Of a stretch of 64,000 bases of DNA, positions 45,780-60,086 are shown piece by piece. Origin of the DNA: Phallusia mammillata (Eukaryota; Chordata; Ascidiacea; Phlebobranchia; Ascidiidae); NCBI GenBank assembly GCA_003260075.1, contig QLIY01000018.1:1-64000 (forward strand). Reading direction: 5' to 3'. The notes beneath the pieces are model-generated. The model saw nothing but the letters and a program-made list of their open reading frames with translations. It did no database searches and was not told the origin of the DNA. A program made the translations under genes and the position numbers. Each line of letters starts with the position of its first letter. Position 1 is the first letter of the stretch.

Positions 45780-48700
45780 TGGACAAATTCATCTTGTCTA
45801 TTGCTACAGTTTGGGTTGTGTTAAGTTTGGAAGGCGGCCGAGTCGTGTATGAGTAATCGACCTCTGTCCAATGGTTGAGGTGTCGGCTTGTTTGGTGTTG
45901 GTGTTTGCTTAGAGTAATTTATACCATTCTAGCTTAAGGTCGGCGGCCACTTTATATGAAGACGCGAGGTTATATTAAAGTGTTATCTTGCCAAACTAGC
46001 GAAAATCACGTATCTGTGGGTTACATTTTACTGCGCCTTATTATCAATTGGAAAGATTTTGGTGAATTATTTTTGGTCCTTTAGGTTAAATATGAAAATA
46101 GTGGCAGACAAATTTCAACCAAGTATGAACAAAAGAAAAATTTGAACTTGTACTGTATACTAGGCCAATCTTCAAGTTGGGTAGAAGCATGGCATTTAAT
46201 TTATATTGTGATCACATTGATAAGTCATACTTAACAATCGCCAAACACAATTAATAATGTTATGGGAGCTTTTGAGACCTTTAAAGATCACCAAGAAGGG
46301 CCACGCCTCCAAACCCTTGACCAACGCCCCTTTTGGCCATGGGTTATCGCATGGACAATATGGACATTTTGTTTGCTTTGGTCGTAAATTGTAAGTGTCA
46401 AACCGCTATAACATCCCCACATAAGTTTGCCTTGTTTAATTTCCCATAAAAGCAACGTCCACTATCTGTTTTACTGCTGTCCACAGCGTTTGCACTTCGG
46501 ACATATAACCTGGAAAGTGGAAGTGGATTTTATCGTCCTCTCATCCGATATAACGGGGCAAGCATCTCACCGCAGTTTTCACAGCAAGCCATGTTTGAAC
46601 ACGGTCTCGTCGCGAAGGTTGGGTTCCGTTTAAAGGCTTCGCTGTGACCTTAACACGACTTTCTCGATTAATTACGTTGATTGTGGAGTGTATATTTGTC
46701 AGACACCTATTTGGTTCTTCCCATTAGGTGCTGTGTTTACTAGATAAACAAACCCAATATAACGAACACAACATGCTGTTGTTTACCTTCCACTAGGCGT
46801 CAAAATCAATGTTATGCTACAAGCGGGGTCAAAACGTTTTTGCAACATTGTTACTAACATTTAAACAGCACTTTGTTGCCGCATCTGTTGCTGTTGACAC
46901 GCCGGTACATATTTATTTCATCTATTTTATCGCTAAATATAGAATAGCACTGCGAAGCAATTGTCCGAAACCGAAAGTGTTAAATACACAAAGCGTTCAT
47001 GGCCCTAATAAACTACAACACATGTCAAACTTTCAACACACCGAAAATTGTCCTTTAAAATTCCAAGGACGGCAATCACTATTGAAGCAAGCATTGACTG
47101 ATGGTTACTTTCAATTTAAATTTCACCCAGGGTAAGGAAAGTAATGTTGAATGAATTCAAATTAGCCGTTTTACATCCGAAAAAGTTCATACGCTAGTTA
47201 TGCCTTGTTAGTGTCCAAAGGTTATACCGGTAAACTTCCCAACAGCACGTTTTTCCGCTTCTTTAAAACACAATTGCAATGTTAACCAGAATCTAAAGTT
47301 CCGATAACAGGCCAGCGAAATCGTTCTTTTGTTAATCTTGATGCGAAAAGCTAGGAACGATTGCCGAACGTTTCTCGTAGCGTTCAATAAGCGCAGCGAC
47401 AACGCGTTTGGTGTGACACTGTCAAATGTATTTGTTCAGCAAGGTGCGACCGGAAGGTATAGGAATGATGAATCGCTACACGGCTACAATAGAACACGGA
47501 CTTCAGTCCGCTTGAGTCGCAAAGTTTGACTCCCTTCATTTGTCTTGTCATGTACCACTGGACCACTATACGTTGTTTCGCAAAATATCGAGCTTGAATG
47601 GTTTGAGTTTTTATTTGCACCCTAAAAATTGCACAGTTGTCATTTCTGACTGATTTTAGCCTGCTATGCACAATTCTTGGAAACAAAAACACAAGATGCT
47701 TTCTCACCAAAGTTTTGCAACCTTATTAGTGAACTAACAATCGTTTCACCAGTCCGATTCAAGCCGCCAGCTTAGCACCCCAAAATGACCAAAGTAACTT
47801 GTTTTGCAATTTTAATAGTATAGATTTTTTTGGTGAGGGTGTGTTTTGGTAACAAACAAGATCAAAATTGCAAAACTGCCACTCAATTTTGTTTTGGCAT
47901 TTGATCCCTCAAACAGGAAATGACTTTGCACAGTTGAAATTAACCATCACTGGCCTGCTATCATACAAAGTGCACAGCTCTGCAATGTATAAAACATATG
48001 GACACGAACGGCAACAGCTTACCAGTTAAACTTGTAAAACCAGTTGGATTTGGATTTGAATATTCGCTGCTTGTGGCCTTGGTTTGCAGCTGCGCCAATT
48101 TCACTGCGGCATCTCGGCATACAACAAGGGAGTTAAAAAACCACAACGTTCAGACAGTAGCTCAGCAGATTTCCATCCACAACCGCATCAGCTATGTGGA
48201 AATCCCTCTGCAGAATAAACAACTCCCTCCGAAGCTGTGGCTTTTAGCTTTTTTTACTTGCCAATAGCAAAGTGTTTCCAAAACTGAGTGCCGGGAATGT
48301 TTACAAAGTACAATTCGTATTTTAGGGCTAAATAACAAATTACGTATGTACATGACAATGCTGAAACTTTATTTTGGTTTTGTTTATTATTACAACAGCA
48401 GTTTTACTAACTATTACTATAGTATATCTATGTTTTCCCGCCATTTACCCCTGTTTTCCAGTTCCACTACAAATTTGGACTATGACGTAACAAACGTATG
48501 TTAACTAAAAGGTTAATTCGTGGTGATAAATGATGCTCTTAATTCTAATTTTCATGCATTGTACTGTTCATAATGTGGAAATGGTAACAACAAACCCGTT
48601 AAAAGATGAATGATGTTTTGGACTGTGGAAAAACCGGTTGGTAAGTCTTAAGCCTTGGATTTGTGAAGTACTGTTGTCAGTAGGAGATTATCCGTTTTAG

Positions 48701-51511
48701 GGTTAGTGAGTTATTGCAATCGATCCGTCGTTCTGACAAGCATTATGCATAATCTGATCAATCTTGTCCAACCCATTGTCGCAACATTGTATACCGGTTA
48801 CAATACCAACAGCGCAATACCATCAGTAACCCATCTTGACACTGATTGACGCGTGTGCTGTCAAAAAATGAAGTGTATAATGTGGGTTTCTTGTTTTGAA
48901 TTGGCCCCAGCGCCGCCGTGCCTCAGACCGCTGGTGGTGTAAGTCAATAAACGGTTTATTCGACAATAAAGGACATCATTGTGAATGCTCGACGGCGTTG
49001 TGTGTGTAAGCAATATCATGTCGCGGGTTGGAAACATACAGCCGTCTCGCGAACGCTAGGGTTCCGATTGAGGAGTTGTTCATTTAGCATGTCGCATTTG
49101 CTCGACATTCCATGGATCATTGCGAATATAAACCGTTCCTAGGGGGCGCCATGGCGCGTGTAACATGTTCTGTTCGTGTGGTGCTGTCGCAAAAGGCTTT
49201 GAAAAGCCGACGCGTGCTAAAACATGTACCATAACTTCCCAATACTTTGTTCAAACCGGCTATGGCATATCGATGCTCTTATTCCCACACTGGCACGCGC
49301 GTGTCTGGTATTGTGACAACCACAACGGTGCTCGGAAACATGAAATTCAATATAGTATTGTCCAGGGGAGATTAATAGCCCGATTAGAGTTACTTTTCCT
49401 GAAATTCGAAGCTCGAAGTGCCACCTGGGCTCCTCCCACCGCCTTTGTCCGGCTAAAAGTCGCATGAAATAACGTTTCATCCATAGAAATCGCAAAACAT
49501 CCGCATGACTCGATGTCAAAATACTTTGCTTTGTCCGTGGGCTATAATCGATTGGCGTTCGTGCGTTTGATGTTTGTCAATCGGTTCCGACGAGAAGTTC
49601 TGGATTTTTTTTGAAAACCTGTCAATCAACAGGTGCTTCGCTGGGCGTTTGTGGATAGCGTTCCAAATACCTGAGCGCCGATTAAATGACGTAAACGCCC
49701 TGGAATGACTTGTGCAAGAAAAAACAAATTAGTTTGAGAACTAGAGCAATCGTGGAGTGTTTTTACATTGTTATGGCCAGACTGGCCCATATTGTATAAA
49801 AAACAAACGACATACCTTTGTTTTGGACTTATAGCGGGTCACTTATTTAAACCCTATAACCCAACCCAAAGCCAAAAATTTGAAGACCAATGTAGGCCCA
49901 AAAGGTCCGTTTTGCTGAATGTGTAACTTTCGCATACAACCCTAACATATCAACATTTGCAGTATTGCTACTCCAGCAGTTTTTATTACAAATAATCGAC
50001 GTTTCGACGTCCGGTGCACAAGTTTGTCCATTATGCCTGCCAACGATGGCTTATTTATTTGCAACGTACGACTGTACATTACGAATCAATCCACACCCTA
50101 TGCGCATGCAAAGAACGTAAAAGTTATTTCATGCAAAGGAAGTGAAATTATGACGCAAACGTGTCAAAGTTGGAACTTAAAATAAACAAAAAGAGGGCCC
50201 TTTTTACCCGTGAAACGACAGCCAGGCAAAAACTGATTTGATGGCAATAAATGGACCTTTTTGATCTCGCCAATGTCACGTATATTTTCGCACGTTAAAC
50301 GTAGCTGTGGACGCTGGCAAATGATATGTTAAGTTGAACTATAATCTCAGTTCGTAAGTGGCTATAACCTGCGCATGTAGGCGTGAAAGTTTTTGTCCAG
50401 CTGAAAAAAATGTCACCTGTTGTTCGTATGGCTTCTGTGTCGGACAATGAAACAGCACCTGCGTCTTCTAAGATGCGTCGTAGAGACTTGAACGCCTGAA
50501 TTCAAAGCAAAAATATGTTTCTGTTTCTTTTTACCGCAGAAACCGCACAGCCAGATGCGAAAAGTGCACTGGTGAATATTACTGCGTCAGTTATACTGGG
50601 AGAAAATGTTGTAACCCGATTACTTAGCGGGTGAATATTGAAAAGTTGTGTCTTTGCCCGTCTGATGTGGCTAACCGCCGATAATAACAGCGTGACACCT
50701 CAGCCAACGATTGAAGTTGTAACTCATAGCCCTGTGTAGCACTGACCATTGCGCGTGGATCATGTCAAGCTTAACAAGATGCCATTTGCGTCGCAATACT
50801 TACGAAAACGGGAGAATCTCACTTAAATCATAGCAACTATTAAACTTATGAACAGACCCGTACATAGTGTTCCAGAGTAATTGTATTCAAGCATTTTGGT
50901 TTCTGTTGCCAACAAAAGGGTACTTAACATATTGCTATGATTGATACCCAACAAAGACCCAAGGATAAGTGTGTTTTTGCGGCCAGGCGTCAGTGAAAAA
51001 ATATAGCGCTGATTTTGCACTTGAGCCTTGCTTGGCTAAACTTGCCCTGATAGTGCTTGGTTTTGGGGCAAAGGACGGCTTCACAGCCCGACCTATTCTA
51101 TCGCACGTTCAGACAGGATACAGAGAAAACCGATATGTTTTTATAAGCGACCCTTTGGTTTGACTGTTGTGCCGGCTCTGCGCTTACCCTTATTGTCTGC
51201 CCGGTGCGCTAGCGGCGGATCGTGAACTAGGCTTCATTCAGATTTAAAGCCACCCTAGTCTATTTCTGGGTCGTTTGTCGTCGAGGCTAAAGGTGTTTAT
51301 GTTTGAAGGATTAGTGACCGATCCCTACTTCCGTGTACCAATATTTTAAGTTAGGTAAGAATTAACCATATTGATGGAGTATCGTGTTTCATCAGAAAGC
51401 GTATTGTCTTAATTTAATCCTCATACAGTTGTTCATTGATATGCATTTTGCGTACCAGCGTTCTGGCGTCCTAATCAAATCGCATTTAATATCATTTTGG
51501 AGTGCCTAGCA

Positions 51512-51980
51512 CAGGGGTACACAACCCGCGGCGGGGCCCAGTTTATGCGGCTGTGAACATGTATGCCAAAATATATCCTCTGGTGCCCTCGATATAAGCA
51601 AAACTTTATGTATGTTATATATTTGCATTCAAAACTGCTCTAAGTAGATTTTGTGAAACAGAAAAGAGTTTTACCAGTCTGGTAGCCATATGTTTTCGAC
51701 TTTTTTACGCCTATTATATGCTAACAATGCAAATAAGGCACCACTCGCGTCACAATATAGATGGTGACGTCATAAACAATATAGACTGTTCAGCTTAATC
51801 TGTGCTTGGAGTTATAAGTTAATCTTGGATTTGTAGGCACTATCAGACAGTATATATATATGTGAGAGATATTTCTTTACATTTGTATTTTGTAATCAAA
51901 AACAAGAAGACACTTGGCGGCCGTTGGTAAAATAAGTATGTGCAAAGCGGCCGTCATAGCGGAAAGGTTTTGTACCCCTG
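51512..51980. mobile_element. hAT-like element with CAGGGGTACACAACC ends
   Basis: Ends CAGGGGTACACAACC and GGTTTTGTACCCCTG are complements with one mismatch. GC-rich subterminal 'gcggc' blocks and a long AT-rich interior without a transposase frame. Confidence 0.8.
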
Positions 51981-52864
51981 CAGTAGTAGCATAATACACA
52001 GAAGGACGCTTAATAAAGAGAGCTGTTTTAGGTTTATACTATGCTGCAACAGGTTATGTATGTCTGAATTGAAGGTTACCAAATGTACAGTACGTTAGCA
52101 TGCAGTCGTGTTTCTGTAACATTGGCACAAAAACGGTTTAAATCGATCTCATAGGCCCACTTGAAAATCCGGTAAGTAAAAAGTTTCATGCTCGGCACCC
52201 GAGGTGACTGATGTTTAACTAGTGTTGACTGCCTAACCGCAAAACTCCCCGAACCTTTAGCAGCTATAACAGTCGTTTTGCTGAACAGTGGGGGTCCGTA
52301 ATTTTGTGGACGGTGTTTGCCTTATGATGTGCCTCTCTTTGTTTGCATTCGAGAGTAAAATCGACTTGCCCGCCTCGCCACCACAGCCGCGCAGACGAGA
52401 AGGCAAGAAAAAGCCGATGGAGAGAAAGAACCGCCCGAAATTGGTTGAAGAGCTTGGTCACCCGGTCGACGCGTTAGTCAATGGCGCTGTAGGTGCCACG
52501 GAAAAGGCCGGCGCAGATTTTACCTTTTTTAATGATATTTGAAATAAAATTTACAAGTTTCGGTAACTTTGAGATTTTACTGTTTTGCAGGTGCAAGCGT
52601 CCGTTGTTATTTGCCTTAATTGTACGGAACTGAGTTGCAAATAAACTTAAGAGCACGGATGCAAGATAGTGGACTTTAAAGTTTTGCAATTGTCCAAATC
52701 AACGTTCAAACCTGGAAAAATTGAATGTTTGCCATTTGCTAGACTCTGGATAGCAGCTTTGCACCTCCACTTCGATCAGACATTGAAGACGGTCGACTGT
52801 TTTGGCCAGGATTTAAGCCAGGTTTTACCGCGGAGCACTGAGCTTTTCGTTGGTCTCGATCAGA

Positions 52865-55800
52865 ATGAGATCCGCTACTCTGTTTGCGAGTTCAGTCTGC
52901 AAATATACTATCACTGTAGTGTTGATGTGTGTTCTTGTCGGATGTGCCAAGGTGGGTGAAATGAGAGGAAAATTGATTTTTAAAAATTTAAGAATTTTTT
53001 TTTCAATTTCAAATATTGTTAGTGTTTACTTTTGTTAGACTAATGTAAATATCCGTAGAACATTTTTTATGCGTAGTAAACGTATTAAAACGGGCCGTGA
53101 TAACATTTGCCCAGCGCCGTCAATTGCCTCGCGAGCGCAGGGTCTTAACAATCAATCTCACCAAACTGGCGCAGCGCCGATGTAAACTTGTCGAGGTGAG
53201 CCGCCCGCCGTTAAAGGGCCGTTTGTCTCTGGGTTAATCATTCGCCATGCAACACAGTGAGCCTGTGTGCTGGGCAAACACGCCAGCGCTCACCCGCTTG
53301 AGTGTTCGTTTGTCAGGCCACGAAAATCGTGTTTTGATTTGTTGCGCGCGTCTAAACAACCACGATTAGATTCCACTCTGGCCTTTCAGTCGCTCTAAAC
53401 CGCAAATGACGTAATTACCTGGCGTCCTAAAGCTCTTGGGTCTTTGCCAAGTATGAGTTTTTTTGAATGAGCATAATAAATCAAATAAAAACCATACTTG
53501 TGCATATAGAATACATCATGCAGACATTTCAACAAACGCTGTTGTCTGCAGTCTGCACTGATGGCGACAACAGCGATTGTTGAAACGTCTGTATGATGTA
53601 TTCTACATACACAAGTACTCTGGCCGTTTTTGATTAAATTACTTTAAGTTCGTGTATAGTGTTCCTAAACATAATAAACGACATCAAAAAATACCCCTCT
53701 TAGTGTAAACTGAATAATTTAAACGTTTCGCAGCAATGTTGCATTACATTTTAGTCAATAATCAGTTTTGCTCTGGTACTCAATTAAACCCCTAAATATT
53801 AAAGCAAAATGAAATGTATATCTTTGTGTTCTTGAGAATCTCGCGATTTCAAACGACCCCTTTTATGCCGACTCATTTGTGTACGGATTTTTTCCGTGGC
53901 TACAAAACAAGTGCAATGTCTAGGTATCTACATAATTGCATCATGGACAACGTTAGCTATTAGGTGTTGACGGACAAATGACCTCAGCATAGAAATGCGC
54001 ACAAGCGTAGCTACAAATGGCACGTACAATTCCCATGTGTAAAAGCGTGTCTAGACTTTAGGCATTTGACCATCAACTATAATGTGCAACTTGACGCTAA
54101 ATCTGCAACGGTATAAATTCGCTTATTGTATCTTTCCTTTCACTTTCAGATTTAAAATGTTCCAAGCAAGTCATAATACAATTTGGTTCTAGGCATAGTT
54201 ACTGAGGTTTGATTCACTATGTTGTGAACGGTAACCCATAGCAACGTCATCTTTCAGGAGTCGAGACGCTTTGTCTGAATTTGTTAATCCGTGACTGATT
54301 GCTTGTGCTCTGATAGCCCGTGTGTCATGCTTGTATAACTTTCACCTCTCGCTCTGTGCGACGCGACGCAGCAGCTATCAATAGCTGTGATGTGGCAAGA
54401 TCGTCGGATAACGATTACCAAAACCTGCTCTTTCAGGTCGGAGTGCAGCGCGTCAAAAGAGGCGATTGTTGCTAACGACGCGCTCATGTACCTGTGACAT
54501 GTAGATAAAACCGCTTCGATTTGTGTTCAGCCTCGAAAAACTGTTTTCCGTTTTGTATCACCGCAACGCTTTGTTGACATGAGTGAGTTTTGCCAAACAC
54601 TGTGTAATTTTTTTAACGTTGTACAGCGCATAACGTGTTGCTTTAATGCTAGTATGTTTTTAACAAATGATCCGATTTGAATATACAGTTTCGATACACA
54701 TTAGCTTTGGACATATGTTACATGTAAACAATTCCCTACAGAAACATACAAGTAAATATATCATAACACGCACGGCCTAATAAAGGCGTTATACCGAACC
54801 AAGTAAATATTGGTGTATATTTGATCATTTGCAATTATATTTGATCATTTGCAAATGTCTTACACGAATATTTGCTTTTTCGCCAAGCAAGTTCGTTTGA
54901 AGCGAAATATGCGCCTCGCGTTTAATGCGGTTAAGACGCTGCAGTCTTTAAGCACCGAGGGATTTGAGTTGCGCGAGGCGGTGACATAAGCGAAATCCAA
55001 TCACCTTTGATCGAGTTCCGAGTTTGTTCAGACACATATGTTTAGCGCACATCCAACACTCGCTAGGGGATTGCGGTTGTTCCGAATCAGCTAATGCAAC
55101 TCTGTAGAGATTTGACCCACTGTCAAGTTCTAGCTTGTGTCATGTCGTCTGACCGCTGGCATTTTTGTTTCAGAGTCTTGATCAAGAAACCTGGCCCGAG
55201 CACTACACCGATTCCCATACAGAACTACACAGACATCTGCGATCTACCACGCATGCTCATTTGGAAGGTAAGGTGTCTAGTAATGCTCCTAATATGGGGT
55301 ATTGCGTGTGTAACATACCTGTGGTTTTGTAGGTGTAAATTGGTGACTGCTGTCTACGCCGTTAACAAACACTGTTACCTATTTTCTCCTAATTTTAGTT
55401 GTTTAAGTTATGTAAGCGTTTGGTAACCGGCTGGATTCGGTATGTGATTTTGTAACCTGGCATGCTGTGAATGGTTGAATTTTTGTTCCGTTAAGTATCA
55501 AATTTTAAAGAAAATCCACAATTTTCGTTTACCAAAAACAAAAACATTTTAAAGGGTTTGATTCGGTATGGTGCCTTATATGACCTAACGTGCGATGACT
55601 TGTTAAATTTTTCTTGCGTAAAAGTATCAAATTTTTACGAAAACCTAAATTGGCATACAATTTGCGTTCAGTACTAAATTGCGTGTATTTCAATGATTGG
55701 TTTATCCGGTCGTCTGAAAATTGTAATGCTAAATTCAGGAACATGCTTACGTGATTACGTGAGCACCTTATGAAATCGCAATACATAGTGCTTGATCTTC

Positions 55801-58800
55801 CGCTGGCAAAGACCGTAATTGGAAAACTGAGCGACGCCCAAATGATAAGCTTCTCCACGATTTTCTTCTAAAACTGCCTCTTTTGTGGTCGTACAATTCA
55901 CAGGTTTGCGCCGATCTTTAGGGCTTAGCTGCTCATCGCCAATGCCCCAAGACATATGAAAACACATGCGTTCCTATGTGTTATGTGAACCGCTTTTCCC
56001 CTTGTGAACAACGCACCTGGACAATTTAAATCAAACTTCGCTGAAGTTTAGTGACCCGTAAAAGCGGTAAACATTTACACTCTGAAATAACTGAAATGTA
56101 ATCCATACAAAATATCAGAAAACAAGTTTGGTTAAGATAAAATTAGTTATACATACCACAGAGTACGTATTTCGCCTTTTTAGCTTTACCACTTCCTTAT
56201 ACTGAAATAGAATCCAAAGAAGATAGCTGAAAGCTCATTTTAACTTTTGTTGATATTGAAAACAAAATGAGTCAGTTCTATTTAAGTACGAGAAACAAAT
56301 AGTTTGCTTGTTCGAAAACATCATTCTTGTATTTAAGTAGAATCAAACGTTGGTAGCTAAACCATTTTAACCTTAATTGGTTAAATGTCAAAACAAAATC
56401 AATCACTGTAGGTAAGAGAAATATATATATTTGGCCTATTGGAAATTACATTTCTCTATTCAAATAGAATCTATAAAGATGATAACAAAAAAAAAACATT
56501 CAACCGTTTGTTAACTTAACCCAATCAATTAGTTCTCAAGGTTGCTTTTTGGAAATCACCATTTCCTTATACAAGTAGAAGAAAATCCCATTTAACCCTT
56601 GGCTAAACTAAAAACAAATTTAGTCAGTTCTCTAGACATGAGAAATACATATTTTACCCTCCCTCAAAAGAAAAAAAAACGTAGTGTATAGAGCACGAGA
56701 GCAAGTTTATAGAGTCAGTGGGGGGGGGGCGAGAAATACATATTTTGCCCTCCCCAAAAAGAAAAAAAACGTAGTGTATAGAGCACGAGAGCAAGTTTAT
56801 AGAGTCAGTGAGCGCTCAGATCACTTGACTTTTAATTGATCACACACTGTGGACTCGGGCAATTGACCCGTTCCAAGTTTTGACAGTCAAGTTTAGATGA
56901 AAGGTGGCGACCTTTTCGAGGGATTAGCTTCCCGAACAAACGATGATTTGCAAGATTTTGCCCAAAGCTCCAATTGGATGCGCTCACTTGCTGCTAAGCA
57001 CCCGGTTGAGCGGCTTTCCTGAGGAAAAGCGTGAATCAAATTACAATTTCACATCTGTTCTTGATTTTCACTGTAAACAAACTTAGCTTGTGTAGTTGGA
57101 AAATATCGAAACAGGTGTGGAATTATTATGTTCATTGACACGTTGCGTAAAGATACACAAAATTTAATATCCGTTTTTTACCACATTAACGTTTAAATAT
57201 TTGGAATATCGAGGAGGTAGAATTTGAGAAGTAAATAAAAATTGTTTTGGAAGAAGAATTTGAATATCACATTTAAGTTGCTCCAAAACCCAAATATTAT
57301 AGTACAGTACAATAACAAGAAAGGTATAAAGTAAAATAAAAATGTATTTATCATTTTAAAACGCATTTAAATCACACAAAAACATAAATAATACCACAAT
57401 AATAGGATATACGTTCAAAGTGATAATTCATTAGCGATTTTAAACCACAAAACATTCGCGTTTTTGGGATGCAAACGCTGTTTCAGGCCAAAAGCCGACA
57501 AGATTACGTCATAATCTACGCTTTGTTACGCGGTATGCTTCAAGGTAAATAACGCAGTGGCCTGGGTATCTTTTGGGCTTAACCGTGCGTACAGTGCGCG
57601 TTTCCGTTTCAGCGCCAGTTCGCTGTCTTTCCCGAAATAGTAACACCGGTCATCATGGCACCTTTGCACTTCGAGCCACGCGAAAAGTAGAATTCGGGAT
57701 TTTCATGCGCTACATCGTCAAAGGCTGTGTGGTATGGAATTCGTTTCCGACAGACCCAATTCTAAGGACTGAAATTTAACACAAAATTATTGAGTAAGGA
57801 TGAAATATAGACTGATTTTAAGTTCAAAGCTTTGCCTTTTTTGTACTTCGCTTAATCTGTGAATGTCTACGTACTATTCTTGCTGATAGAGAAATAATAC
57901 ATTTCCTGCAAATAGAGAAACAGATTTGTGCAAGGCACTTTTAGTTTTACCAACGAAAGCAGTAGCCTTTTAGTCACCCTTCATTAATGCCATCTCTTAC
58001 CAATTGTGATGCAATTGTGACGTCAAGATTCAGCTAAGTGCAGTCAAATCTTTGAAAATATCGTGCATTTCTGATCCTTCAGTTATGCGCTTAACAAAAG
58101 CCAAACGCGCATCAAAAGGTTCATAGGAATGTCGCGAAGTTAAATACCAAGCGGAAACGATGACCATGGATTAAATTTTCTGTTGCTATTCCACCGTTGA
58201 CGCAGGTTTACCATAGAAAGCCTTAATTAAATTACCGTTACTGCTTGCTTAAACCTCGCTTAGTAATCCAAGGCAATATTACAGACCACGGTCAATGGGC
58301 CTTAATACGGTAATGCATTGCGATCGCCTATAATGAATGAAGATTTGGCAGTGGGTCTTTTGTCAATCCTGTATGCTTGGAAGCCGTTCTCACGTGTATG
58401 TATACAGCAGAGACGACTTTGTCGCGTTAAAGTAAACGTCGCTTCACGGGCCAGTGGCCTAGAATCGCACAAAGTCATTCCACTCTATAGGGTTGATTAG
58501 TTTTAGAGATCCCTTCTCTCTAGTTTCTTCAGGGGTGAAAATGTAAACTGTGTGCAATGATGTGTAAAAAATGCCCGCATTCTCAATGCGATATTCCGAG
58601 GAATGTTACTTAAATATACGAAAAACGTTTTGTCTGAAAATTACACCAACGTTTACTGTCTAACATTGAAAACGGCCTTCGTTATGTTTTGCTTGAAAAA
58701 CACAGTGCTATCAGTACCATTACTCAAATGAAAGATTTCAACGCATTCAGTATGAAGGCAGAGGCGTTGGTTTTTACCGCAAAATGTGAAATTTTCGCTT

Positions 58801-60086
58801 AAAAATCACAGTCGCACCAATAACATGACTTAAAAGGAGGAATACAACGCATTTAATATGAAGGTAAAGGCATATGCAAGTGCGCAGAAAATATCTACCG
58901 CTTCTAACTCACAAACAGATGCGATACAATGCATTTCTTTGTGACAAACGATTCAATGACACGTGGTTTTATTGGCGGGTCCGTTTGTATCGGAATTTAT
59001 GTGGTCGGCAAAATTTGAAGCCGGCGTGAGAACAAGGGATAGGAATTCAGCCACCAAGTTCCGTCCCGACAGAAAGCGCAAACAGACTGCTTTAGATTTT
59101 TTGCCAGAGTCAATACCAAGTCAAATATATTTATTTGCGTTCAGTCCACAGTGCGTTTCCTGTGCCGCATGAAACACAGACGTGACAATCCCGGCTTAAA
59201 TCAGCACTTGTGTATTATGAAATGTGCTGATGTTTTCTGTCTTAACGCGAACAGATTTACGGCACTTCAAAGGCTCTGAATTAAATCGACCAAACCAGAT
59301 TCGACTTTTGATTTTTCCAATTATGTTTGATGAAAATGTTACAGTTTAATTTGGCCAACACCAGCTGAATAAAGTTTGTAAGACTTCATACTTAATCGGA
59401 CAGAACCAACAAACCAGCAAAACAAAGTTATTATGTCACGTTTGTATTTTGGTACTGTTCTCTGCTGACGTCATAATTGCCATTATATGTTAAGTAACTG
59501 TAGCGAAGACTTCGAAGCGGGCAGTTAAAATCGGGCTTGAACTGAGGTTGTGTTGCGACTGTTATACCTGCGCTGCTTGTATTTTCTTTTATCGTTTTTA
59601 TTTACTTAAATACTAGTTTAAATTGGGTTCTGATAGCTCGTTATTGCAGCAGAACCAAGAAAAAGCATAACAATTGTACCACTTAAAAATACGAATATTT
59701 CTAACAAAAAGAACATTTTAACAGATTTCGAAATCGTCGTCCCGTCAATGGTAAACGAACATGGCGAGCACGTGACCCACCAAGTACGTCACAAACGGAG
59801 CAACCGGATGCGTCGCGATACCTCCGATGACGTCATCCGGTTAGAGGAGTCGGGTTTGCATTATCACGTGAGCGGATTCGGTGAAGAGTTCAAGATGCAT
59901 CTGGAGCCGAACCGGGCTCTCCTGGCTCATGGATTCACTGTGAAAAGGATGAAGAGGGATGCAGGAGCTGAGAGTCCTACTCTTCGGGAGGAGGAGCAAG
60001 GAAGCGAGAAACTAGGATGTCATTATCAAGGAAGATTGTCATCCCACTTGGACGGTGCAGTAGCTGTTAGCACGTGTGAAGGCTTG
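52865..60086 (+). CDS. ADAMTS-family metalloprotease, first three exons (partial)
   Basis: Exons 52865-52951, 55174-55267 and 59725-60086 join in phase (87+94+362 nt, 181 codons). Exon 1 starts at the first ATG of its frame and encodes a signal peptide (hydrophobic TITVVLMCVLVGCA), donor AAG|GTGGGT. Exon 2 has a TTTCAG acceptor and GAAG|GTAAGG donor and reads SLDQETWPEHY onward. Exon 3 is the ADAMTS propeptide: EDFEIVVPSMVNEHGEHV, then LHYHVSGFGEEFKMHLEPN, LLAHGFTVKRM, and the two-cysteine segment GCHYQGRLSSH ... VSTCEGL. Catalytic, disintegrin and thrombospondin domains are not in the window; no later exon was found up to 64000. Members are secreted matrix proteases with zinc catalysis. The subfamily cannot be decided from the propeptide. 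Exon 3 is firm; exons 1 and 2 rest on phase and signal-peptide logic. Confidence 0.75.
53495..53617. repeat. Near-perfect 52-bp inverted repeat with 19-base loop
   Basis: The arm 53495-53546 and the complement of 53566-53617 agree at 47 of 52 positions. It lies in ADAMTS intron 1. It could be a foldback transposon or, if transcribed, a long hairpin precursor. Confidence 0.9.
56640..56810. repeat. G10 seam at 56720-56729 between two copies of ~80 bp
   Basis: In ADAMTS intron 2. The copies differ at about three sites. Confidence 0.85.

Larger units (their letters stand above)
41459..52864. other. 11.4-kb spacer between divergent ADAM10 and ADAMTS starts
   Basis: I find no exon chain. It should hold both promoters; the ADAM10 5' UTR lies just above 41458. 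Contents I can name: two hAT-like elements, a compound G seam at 45081-45779, and two TGACGTCA-type words near 44180-44200. An exon-like frame with repeated YEQ words ends at a GTAAGA donor at about 42965, but no partner was found. Confidence 0.5.

Noticed and set aside
47998-48267. 89-codon ATG frame with a hydrophobic segment
   Set aside because: No homology recognised, no splice partner, and the hydrophobic segment begins too far from the start for a clean signal peptide.
52288-52542. 84-codon frame rich in basic residues just upstream of ADAMTS exon 1
   Set aside because: It begins at GTG, has no ATG in a sensible place and no recognisable domain. It could be part of a 5' UTR.
55094-55426. 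Frame reading KKPGPSTTPIPIQNYTDIC through 55174-55267 as a separate gene
   Set aside because: The other frame of the same interval fits both neighbouring ADAMTS exons in phase, and this frame has no recognisable homology.
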